This document shows, piece after piece, positions 48,514 to 55,408 of a stretch of 64,000 bases of DNA. A model generated the notes under the pieces. That model was not told where the DNA came from. It searched no databases and worked only from the letters and a program-made list of their open reading frames with translations. Source of the DNA: Thauera aromatica K172 (GTDB lineage: Bacteria; Pseudomonadota; Gammaproteobacteria; Burkholderiales; Rhodocyclaceae); NCBI RefSeq assembly GCF_003030465.1, contig NZ_CP028339.1, forward strand, positions 3,170,041 through 3,234,040, read 5' to 3'. Both the position numbers and the translations under genes were made by a program. Position 1 is the first letter of the stretch, and each line of letters begins with the position of its first letter.

Positions 48514-49524
48514 TCAGGCCTTCAGCGCGGCGACACGGTTTTCGATCGTACCAAAAATGCACTCCCCCGCCGCATCGAACATTTCGATGCGCACGGTATC
48601 GCCGTCGCGCATGAACGGGGTCGCCGGCTCGCCCTGCTCGATCGTCTCGTAGGTGCGCAGCTCCGCCAGGCAGCAGTAGCCGACACCGCCGTGCTCGATC
48701 GACGAGCCCCACAGGTCGCCCTGCTTGTTCGACACCGTCCCCGAGCCGATGATCGAGCCGGCCTCGAGCGCGCGCGTCTTCGCCACGTGGGCGACCAGCC
48801 GACCGAAGTCGAAGCTCATGTCCACACCGGCGTTCGGCTTGCCGAACAGCTTGTCGTTCAGATGCACCACCAGCGGCAGGTGCACCTTGGCGTCCTTCCA
48901 CGCCGCGCCGAGCTCGTCGGGCGTCACCGCCACCGGACTGAAGGCCGAAGCGGGCTTGCTCTGGAAGAAGCCGAAGCCCTTCGCGAGCTCATTCGGGATC
49001 AGGTTGCGCAGCGATACGTCGTTCACCAGCATCACCAGCCGGATCGCCTGCGCCGCCTCTTCCGGGCTCGCCCCCAGCGCCACGTCGCCGGTGACCACGG
49101 TGACTTCGGCCTCGAAGTCGATCCCCCAGGCCTCGTCGGCCACCACCGCGTCGCGCGGGCCGATGAAGCTGTCCGAGCCGCCCTGGTACATCAGCGGGTC
49201 GGTGTAGAAGCTCGCCGGCACTTCGGCGTTGCGCGCGCGGCGCACCAGTTCGACGTGGTTGAGGTAGGCCGAGCCGTCGGCCCACTGATAGGCGCGCGGC
49301 AGGGGCGAGGCGCAGGCGGCCTGGTCGAAGGGCTGCGCGTCGACCGCGCCGCTGTTGACCGCCTCGTACACCTGGCGCAGCTGCGGCTCGCACACCGTCC
49401 AGTCGTCGAGCGTGGCCTGCAGCGTGCGCGCGATCGCCGGCACCGCACGGCAGCGGGTGAGGTCGCGGCTGACGACGACCAGGGTGCCGTCGCGGCCGCC
49501 GTGCTTGAGGGTGGCGAGTTTCAC
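48514..49524 (-). CDS. Fumarylacetoacetate hydrolase family protein
   Basis: 336-residue FAH-fold C-C bond hydrolase. Metal-binding carboxylates are visible in WGIDFEAEVTVV. Other conserved parts are VNDVSLRNLIPNELAKGFGFFQSKPASAFSPVAV and GTVSN. In this family fumarylacetoacetate gives fumarate and acetoacetate, or fumarylpyruvate is cleaved; the sequence alone does not choose. The GTG start at 49524 follows GGAGAT at a good distance. It is the fourth gene of the operon with a metallohydrolase, a flavin monooxygenase and DUF2783. Confidence 0.9.
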   Translation of the reverse strand: MKLATLKHGGRDGTLVVVSRDLTRCRAVPAIARTLQATLDDWTVCEPQLRQVYEAVNSGAVDAQPFDQAACASPLPRAYQWADGSAYLNHVELVRRARNAEVPASFYTDPLMYQGGSDSFIGPRDAVVADEAWGIDFEAEVTVVTGDVALGASPEEAAQAIRLVMLVNDVSLRNLIPNELAKGFGFFQSKPASAFSPVAVTPDELGAAWKDAKVHLPLVVHLNDKLFGKPNAGVDMSFDFGRLVAHVAKTRALEAGSIIGSGTVSNKQGDLWGSSIEHGGVGYCCLAELRTYETIEQGEPATPFMRDGDTVRIEMFDAAGECIFGTIENRVAALKA

Positions 49525-49573
49525 TGGAACATCTCCTTGCTGCGGCAGGCCGCGTGGTGGAGTCAGGGGCGCT

Positions 49574-49798
49574 TCAGACGCCTTCGCGGGCGATCTGCAT
49601 CGCCTCGCGCAGCACCGAAATATCACCGATGTGATTGGCCAGCAACAGGATCAGGCGCGCATTGACGATCGCGCTCTGCTCGTCGCCGAGGTCGCGGTGG
49701 GTCTCGATCAGCGCCTCGTAGAAATCGTCGCCGGGGGAGAACGCACGGAAATAGCGCTTGCCGGGTTCGAACAGATTGGGCTGGGTATTCAGGGCCAT
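49574..49798 (-). CDS. DUF2783 small protein
   Basis: 74-residue cytoplasmic protein of the DUF2783 family (start MALNTQPNLFEPGKRYF; helical body DDFYEALIETHRDLGDEQSAIVNARLILLLANHIGD). AAAGGAG precedes the ATG. It lies 11 nt after the monooxygenase stop and 49 nt before the hydrolase start. Its regular association with such monooxygenases suggests an accessory or stabilising subunit, but no function is known. Confidence 0.87.
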   Translation of the reverse strand: MALNTQPNLFEPGKRYFRAFSPGDDFYEALIETHRDLGDEQSAIVNARLILLLANHIGDISVLREAMQIAREGV

Positions 49799-49809
49799 CG
49801 CAGTCTCCT

Positions 49810-51492
49810 TTACGCGTTGCAGGTGGCACGGGCGAGGGCGGCGCGCACCTTCGCGGGGTCGAACGTGCGCCAGCGCGCGGCGACGTGCTGGTCGGGGCGG
49901 ACCAGGTAGGCGGTGCCCGGCTCCAGGTCGTAGCGCTCGCGGACGCGGTCCTTGGCGTCGATCAGGGTGCGCAGCCCGCCCGGCGCCGCGCCGCGCGCCG
50001 CGACCACGATCGGCTCGATCGGGATCGCGCCTTGGTTGAGGCCGTGCAGCGCATCGATCGTCGCCGGGTCGAGCGCCGCGGCGTCGGTCACGTAGTACAG
50101 CAGCTGGAAGCGGTTGCCGAGCGCCAGGAGAAGCCACGGCTGGCCGGCCTCGCCGCCGTCGACGGGAGCGTCGTCCAGCGGTGCACCGGGCACCATGTTG
50201 CCGGCGAAGGGCTCGCCGTCAGGGGTGTTCAGGCACGACTCGGTGAGGAAGCTGGGCACCGACAGGCGGCCCGAATTGACCAGCGCGCGGGCGAACGGAT
50301 AGTGCTCGGCAAGACCCAGCACGGCGTTGCGGAAGGTCTTGCTGACCGTGCTCTTGGGGGTGATGAAGTCGGTCGAGCGGGTCGAGTTCATGATGTTCTC
50401 GTCGGCGGCGAAGACGCGCTCCTCGCTGTAGCTGTCGAGCAGGGAGGCCGGCGCCTTGCCGTCGATCACCAGCTTGAGCTTCCACATCAGGTTGTCGGTG
50501 TCCTGGATGCCGGAGTTGGCGCCACGCGCGCCGAAGGGCGAGACCTGGTGCGCGGCGTCGCCGACGAAGAGCACGCGGCCGTGGTTGAAGCGGTTCATGC
50601 GCCGGCACTGGAAAGTGTACACGCTGACCCATTCGAGCTCGAACTCGCGGTCCTCATTTCCGTTGCCTCCGAGCATCGCCTTGATCCGCGGAATCACGTT
50701 CTCGGGCTTCTTCTCCTCTTCCGGGTCGGCCTGCCAGCCGAGCTGGAAGTCGATCCGCCAGACGTTGTCGGCCTGGCGGTGGAGGAGCACCGACTGGTTG
50801 GGGTGGAAGGGCGGGTCGAACCAGAACCAGCGCTCCGTCGGGTATTCCGCCTTCATGACGACGTCGGCGATCAGGAAGCGGTCGTAGAAGACCTTGCCTT
50901 CGATGTCCAGCCCCAGCATATGGCGGATCGGGCTGCGCGCACCGTCGGCTACCACCAGCCAGTCGGTGGACAGCGTGTAGGCGCCGTCGGGGGTCTCGAC
51001 GCGCAGCGTGGCCTGCTCCGCGGCCGGGGTCACGCCGATGACATTGTTCTTGAAGCGGATCTCCAGGTTGGGCAGCTGGCGCGCACGTTTCACCAGGTAG
51101 TCTTCAAGGTAATACTGCTGCAGGTTGATCATCCCCGGGCGGTGGTGGTCGGGCTGCGGGCAGAGGTCGAAACTGAATACTTCCTCTTCACGGAAGAAGG
51201 TGCGGCCGACGTTCCACGACACCCCCTTGGCCACCATCTCCTCGCCGCAGCCGAGGCGGTCGAGCACTTCGAGCGCGCGCTTGGCGTAGCACACTCCGCG
51301 CGAGCCGATCGACACCGTGTCGTCGTTGTCGAGCAGCAGCACGCGCTGGCCCTGCTGGGCGAGGTCGATCGCCGCGGCCAGGCCCACCGGGCCGGCGCCG
51401 ACGATCACGATCGGGTAATGGCCGTCGCGCTCCTCGGCGATCTCGGGGGGACGGACGTATTCGAATTTCGGGTATTTGAACGTGCTCAGCAC
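49810..51492 (-). CDS. FAD-dependent aromatic-ring monooxygenase
   Basis: 560-residue group A flavoprotein hydroxylase (PHBH/MhpA-like). It has the FAD motif VIVGAGPVGLAAAIDLAQQG, the DG-type motif VVADGARSPIRHMLG, the GD motif LFVGDAAHQVSPFGARGAN, and a C-terminal thioredoxin-like domain. It is likely an NAD(P)H-dependent hydroxylase of a phenolic acid. GTG at 51492 follows AGGAGGAGA and is taken as the start. Its neighbours (FAH hydrolase, DUF2783, MBL protein, IclR regulator) point to a degradation pathway. A ring-cleaving dioxygenase is missing from the window. Confidence 0.9.
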   Translation of the reverse strand: MLSTFKYPKFEYVRPPEIAEERDGHYPIVIVGAGPVGLAAAIDLAQQGQRVLLLDNDDTVSIGSRGVCYAKRALEVLDRLGCGEEMVAKGVSWNVGRTFFREEEVFSFDLCPQPDHHRPGMINLQQYYLEDYLVKRARQLPNLEIRFKNNVIGVTPAAEQATLRVETPDGAYTLSTDWLVVADGARSPIRHMLGLDIEGKVFYDRFLIADVVMKAEYPTERWFWFDPPFHPNQSVLLHRQADNVWRIDFQLGWQADPEEEKKPENVIPRIKAMLGGNGNEDREFELEWVSVYTFQCRRMNRFNHGRVLFVGDAAHQVSPFGARGANSGIQDTDNLMWKLKLVIDGKAPASLLDSYSEERVFAADENIMNSTRSTDFITPKSTVSKTFRNAVLGLAEHYPFARALVNSGRLSVPSFLTESCLNTPDGEPFAGNMVPGAPLDDAPVDGGEAGQPWLLLALGNRFQLLYYVTDAAALDPATIDALHGLNQGAIPIEPIVVAARGAAPGGLRTLIDAKDRVRERYDLEPGTAYLVRPDQHVAARWRTFDPAKVRAALARATCNA

Positions 51493-51535
51493 GAGGGTCT
51501 CCTCCTGTTTTTCGATCGGTGCCGGTCGTGCGGCC

Positions 51536-52498
51536 TTACTGCTGCAGTGCGTGCCACATCTGCTGATCGCGCTCGGCAGTCCAGATGCGCGGGTCGCGGA
51601 TGCCGCCGGCCTCGTCATGGGCGCGGGTGACGTCGAACGGCAGGCAGTGCTCGTAGATGAAGACCTGGCCGAACTTCGGGTCCATGTTCTTGCGCGTGTG
51701 GGCCATCGTCGCCTTCAGGTCCATGCCCTGCGCCACCGCTTCCTGTGCGCTGCGGTACAGCGTGGTCACGAAATCGCGGGTGTAGGCCAGCCCGGCCCGG
51801 ACCTTGTCCGGCGTCATCAGCGCCGGGCCGCGGCCGGGGACGAGCTTGGCGAAGTTCATCGCCGCCAGGCGGTCCAGCGTCTGCGGCCAGTCGGCAAGGT
51901 AGGCGTCGCCGGTGTAGCAGGCGGCGTCGGCCTCGACCAGGTCGCCCGAGAAGCAGATGTCCTGGGCGGGCAGATAGACGATGGTGTCGCCCTTGGTGTG
52001 GCCGCGCCCGAGCTGCTTGATCTTCACTTCCAGCTTGCCCAGCCACAGCGTCATCTCGCCGGTAAAGGTCATCGTCGGCCAGGTCAGCCCGGGCACGCTC
52101 TCGACCGCCTGGAACAGGCGCGGAAAGCGGCCGATCTCGGAGTCCATGTCCTGCTGGCCGCGCTCGACGATCAGGTCCCGGGTGTCCTGGCTGGCGATGA
52201 TCTGCTCGAGGCCTTCGTCCTTGTAGCCCGAGGCGCCGAGCACGCGTACCGCATGGTAGTGGGTGAGGACGACGTACTTGATCGGCAGGTCGGTGAGCTC
52301 GCGCACCTTGGCGATCACGCCCTGCGCCGCCACCGGGGTGGCGGTGGCGTCGATGATCATCACGCCGTCGTCGCCGATGATGACGCCGGTGTTGGGATCG
52401 CCCTCGGCGGTATAGGCGTAGGCGTTGTCCGAGAGTTTTTCCCAGCTGATCTGCTTTTCCTCGAGGTCGGCCTGGGAGGCGAATTGCTTGGTGTTCAT
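51536..52498 (-). CDS. MBL-fold metallohydrolase with altered metal motif
   Basis: 320-residue metallo-beta-lactamase-fold protein. The usual HxHxDH signature reads HYHAVR (H80, H82, then V84-R85), so the Asp/His ligands of the second metal site are missing. Downstream metal ligands are kept: GHTKGD and the bridging Asp in CFSGDLVEAD. A single-metal or iron-binding site, or a changed chemistry (lactonase/thioesterase-like), is possible. GGAGAGA precedes the ATG. It is the first gene of the catabolic operon and is divergent from the IclR regulator. Confidence 0.87.
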   Translation of the reverse strand: MNTKQFASQADLEEKQISWEKLSDNAYAYTAEGDPNTGVIIGDDGVMIIDATATPVAAQGVIAKVRELTDLPIKYVVLTHYHAVRVLGASGYKDEGLEQIIASQDTRDLIVERGQQDMDSEIGRFPRLFQAVESVPGLTWPTMTFTGEMTLWLGKLEVKIKQLGRGHTKGDTIVYLPAQDICFSGDLVEADAACYTGDAYLADWPQTLDRLAAMNFAKLVPGRGPALMTPDKVRAGLAYTRDFVTTLYRSAQEAVAQGMDLKATMAHTRKNMDPKFGQVFIYEHCLPFDVTRAHDEAGGIRDPRIWTAERDQQMWHALQQ

Positions 52499-52536
52499 GT
52501 TGGTCTCTCCGTTGTGGGTCGGGCGATGGGCAGATC

Positions 52537-52558
52537 ATAAGCACGAGTTCGCTTATGG
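52537..52558. promoter_or_regulatory. Inverted repeat I in the IclR/MBL divergent promoter region
   Basis: CATAAGC and GCTTATG, with 8 nt between, lie 39-60 nt upstream of the MBL gene start. The size and placement suit an operator for the divergent IclR-type regulator. Confidence 0.5.
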
Positions 52559-52565
52559 TCAATAC

Positions 52566-52592
52566 GTTCGATATTGTTAAATTCTCTCGAAC
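52566..52592. promoter_or_regulatory. Inverted repeat II in the IclR/MBL divergent promoter region
   Basis: GTTCGA and TCGAAC arms are separated by a 15-nt AT-rich spacer, next to repeat I. The two repeats occupy the middle of the 168-nt divergent region. Confidence 0.4.
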
Positions 52593-52666
52593 GCGCCATC
52601 ATTGCCCTGGAGCACCGCACAGTGCGGACGGCTTCACGTTAATATCCGCGCGATTGGGAGAAGACG

Positions 52667-53542
52667 ATGGCGGAAAGCAAGCGGACCGGATCACCGACAG
52701 ACGACATGGCGGAGGCGCCGGGGACGGACGCGCCCGCGATCGAACGCGCCGACCGTCGCGGCATCCAGTCGATCGAAGTGGGCGGCGCACTGCTCCAGGC
52801 GCTGGTACGCAACCCCCGGCCGATGATGCTGAAGGATCTCGCCCGCGAAGCCGGGATGCCGCCGGCGAAGGCCCACCCTTACCTGGTGAGCTTCGGCAAG
52901 CTCGGCCTGATCGAGCAGGACGCCCATAGCGGGCGCTACGCGCTGGGTCCGTTCGCGCTCCAGATCGGCCTCACCGCGCTGCACGCGCTCGACCCGCTGA
53001 AGGCGGCGATGCCCGAAGTGGCGAAGCTCGCCGACGACATCGAGCTCAACGTGGCGATCGCGGTGTGGGGCAACCTCGGCCCGACCATCGTGCACATCGA
53101 GGAGTGCCGCAAGCAGATCCACGTCAACATGCGCCCCGGCACGGTGATGACGCCGCTGCTGCTGTCGGCCACCGGGCGCGTGTTCGCCGCCTTCCTGCCC
53201 GAGCGCATCATCCGTCCGCTGGTGCAGGACGAACTCGCCCGCTTTGCCGCCGCCGACCAGCCCGCCCTGCGCCTGTCCCAGCGCCACGCCGACGAAGTGC
53301 TCGGCGAAGTCCGCCGCCAGCGCCTGGCACGCGCGCTGGGCAATCCGATTCCCGGCATCAACGCCTTCTGCGCTCCGGTGTTCAATGCAACCGGCGGCCT
53401 CGCCCTGGCGATCACCGCGATGGGGCCGGCAGGCAGCTTCGACCCCGAGTGGGACGGCGACACGGCGACCCGGGTCAAGGCCTGCGCCGAGGAAATCGGC
53501 CGCCGGCTGGGAAACTGCGGCACCCCGAGCGCCATCCCCTGA
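52667..53542 (+). CDS. IclR-family transcriptional regulator
   Basis: 291-residue regulator. The N-terminal winged helix (about 30-100; MMLKDLAREAGMPPAKAHPYLVSF) is followed by the IclR effector domain (about 105-280) that binds small aromatic or organic acids in this family. The ending CAEEIGRRLG is typical. GGGAGAAGACG precedes the ATG. It is divergent from the MBL-monooxygenase-DUF2783-FAH-TRAP operon, which it most likely controls. Confidence 0.9.
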   Translation: MAESKRTGSPTDDMAEAPGTDAPAIERADRRGIQSIEVGGALLQALVRNPRPMMLKDLAREAGMPPAKAHPYLVSFGKLGLIEQDAHSGRYALGPFALQIGLTALHALDPLKAAMPEVAKLADDIELNVAIAVWGNLGPTIVHIEECRKQIHVNMRPGTVMTPLLLSATGRVFAAFLPERIIRPLVQDELARFAAADQPALRLSQRHADEVLGEVRRQRLARALGNPIPGINAFCAPVFNATGGLALAITAMGPAGSFDPEWDGDTATRVKACAEEIGRRLGNCGTPSAIP

Positions 53543-53564
53543 CGCCCCCTCGCCCCGGGCGCGC

Positions 53565-55343
53565 TCAGCCCTGCTTCACATAGGCGCCGCGGACCAGCTC
53601 GCACGCCGCCGCGGCCGGCACCGGGCGGCTGAGGTAGTAGCCCTGCACGACGTCGCACCGTGCGGTCTTCAGATGGACGATCTGCTCGAGCGTCTCGACC
53701 CCTTCGGCGACCACGCACAGGCCCAGCTTGTGCGCCAGAGCGACGATCGACTCGACGATCACCGCGTCGCTGGGGCGGTTGCGGATGTCGCACACGAAGG
53801 CGCGGTCGATCTTGATCGTCCCGATCGGCATCGAGCGGATGTAGTTGAGGTTGGAGAAGCCGCTGCCGAAGTCGTCGAGGGCGATCGACAGGCCGAGGCC
53901 TTCGAGTGCGGCCAGCACCCGGCCGGCCTGTTCGACCGATTCCACCAGCCCGGTTTCGGTGACTTCCGCTTCGAGCAGCCGGCCTTCGAGCGCGTGCGCC
54001 TCGAGTTCGTCCCGGATGAAGGCGCACAGATGATCGTCCTCCAGCTGGCGGGCGGACACATTGAACGCGATCGGCACCAGCGCCAGCCCCTCGGCGCGCC
54101 AGGCGGCCTGTTGCCGGATGCAGGCGCGCACGACCCACTTGCCCAGTTCGACGATCTGGCCGGTCTCCTCGGCAAGGGCGACGAAGTCCTTCGGGAAAAT
54201 CAGCCCGTGCTCGGGGTGTTGCCAGCGCACCAGCGCCTCCAGGCCGACGATGCGGAAATCCGACAGCCGCACCTTGGGCTGGAAGTGCAGCACCAGCTCT
54301 CCTTCGGCGATCGCCCGCGGCAGGCGCTGCTCGAGGCTGAACAGCCAGTCGCCGGCGCGGTTGAGGGAGCTGTCGTAAAAAGTGATGCGGGCACCGCCCG
54401 CGCGCTTCGATTCGTACATCGCCGCATCGGCGTTGCGGCACAGGGTGCCGACATCGACACCGTCGCGCGGAAAGACGGCGATGCCGATGCTGGTGCCGAC
54501 TTGCAGGTCGTGGCCGTCGAGGTCGGTGCAGGGCTGGCCGATCGCATCGACGAGCTTGGCGGCAAGCCGTTCGGCATCGGCGACATCCGAAAGCTCGGTC
54601 AGCAAGATGGCGAATTCATCGCCGCCCATGCGCGCGATCACGTCCGAGGCGCGCAGCGCCTTCCTCAGCCGTGCCGCGACCGCCTGCAGCAGCAGGTCCC
54701 CGACGTGGTGCCCGAGCGAGTCGTTGACGCCCTTGAAACGGTCGAGGTCGAGATACAGCAGCGCATAGTGGCGCGCATTCCAGCGCGCCTGCCGCAGGTG
54801 CTTCTGCCCCAGCTCGTTGAACATCCTGCGGTTGACCAGCCCGGTGAGGGGGTCGCAGGCCGCCGCCTCGACAGCACGTTTTTTCTCGTCCTCGAGCAGC
54901 ACCAACCGTTCGCGCCCGCGTCGCGCCCCTTCGTCGAGCACGTGCAAGCGCGCTTCCTCGCGGCGCAGGACGAGCGCCAGCCACAGCACCGCCCCCAGCA
55001 ACGCCATGCTCAGCGTCGCCAGCAGCGGCGGCCCCGACAGCGCCCGCGGCCGCGACAGCGCCGCCGGCACGGCCGGAACCGTTGCCCCGCCTTCGCCGAG
55101 AAGTCCGGCGACGCGCCCCGTCATGGCCAGCGCGATTTCCCGCGCGGGGAGGGCCGCCGCAGCCTGCGCGGAGTCGACGCGCGCCTGCCGCTGCTCGCCG
55201 ACCGACCACCCCGCCACCGCGACGATCGCCAGCGCGATGCCCAGCGTCAACGCCAGCGGCAGCCGCCATCCGCCCTTGCCTGCCCAGCCCAGGGCGCAAG
55301 CGACGAAACCGCGATCAACGCGAACCGATGCCATCGAGACCAT
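53565..55343 (-). CDS. Membrane GGDEF-EAL protein
   Basis: 592-residue dual-domain c-di-GMP enzyme. TM1 is about 27-47, a short low-complexity periplasmic loop follows, TM2 is about 106-127, then a GGDEF domain with intact GGDEF at 240-244 and RxxD I-site five residues before it, then an EAL domain (signature 369-371, with DDFGSGFSNL). Both activities look possible. The first ATG (55343) is buried in a 9-bp hairpin; an in-frame ATG three codons on (55334) is an alternative. It lies 65 nt downstream of another GGDEF-EAL gene on the same strand. Confidence 0.92.
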   Translation of the reverse strand: MVSMASVRVDRGFVACALGWAGKGGWRLPLALTLGIALAIVAVAGWSVGEQRQARVDSAQAAAALPAREIALAMTGRVAGLLGEGGATVPAVPAALSRPRALSGPPLLATLSMALLGAVLWLALVLRREEARLHVLDEGARRGRERLVLLEDEKKRAVEAAACDPLTGLVNRRMFNELGQKHLRQARWNARHYALLYLDLDRFKGVNDSLGHHVGDLLLQAVAARLRKALRASDVIARMGGDEFAILLTELSDVADAERLAAKLVDAIGQPCTDLDGHDLQVGTSIGIAVFPRDGVDVGTLCRNADAAMYESKRAGGARITFYDSSLNRAGDWLFSLEQRLPRAIAEGELVLHFQPKVRLSDFRIVGLEALVRWQHPEHGLIFPKDFVALAEETGQIVELGKWVVRACIRQQAAWRAEGLALVPIAFNVSARQLEDDHLCAFIRDELEAHALEGRLLEAEVTETGLVESVEQAGRVLAALEGLGLSIALDDFGSGFSNLNYIRSMPIGTIKIDRAFVCDIRNRPSDAVIVESIVALAHKLGLCVVAEGVETLEQIVHLKTARCDVVQGYYLSRPVPAAAACELVRGAYVKQG

Positions 55344-55371
55344 CCCCGCACAAAAAGAAGCCCGGGGATGG
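55340..55371 (-). promoter_or_regulatory. Leader hairpin over the GGDEF-EAL start codon
   Basis: Nine-base arms CCATCCCCG and CGGGGATGG (14-nt loop) form a stem whose 3' arm contains the ATG at 55343 on the minus strand. The stem would hide the initiation region, and the loop includes a run of five U. It could be a translational control element or a remnant terminator. Confidence 0.5.
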
Positions 55372-55375
55372 TGAG

Positions 55376-55392
55376 CCCTGCATGTTGCAGGG
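55376..55392 (-). terminator. Small hairpin after the EAL-CZB gene
   Basis: CCCTGCA-ACA-TGCAGGG (minus strand) is a perfect 7-bp stem 17 nt after the upstream gene's stop. There is no adjacent U-tract, though U5 occurs about 25 nt further on. It is a possible weak terminator. Confidence 0.4.
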
Positions 55393-55408
55393 ACGTGTCA
55401 CGCGCGGG

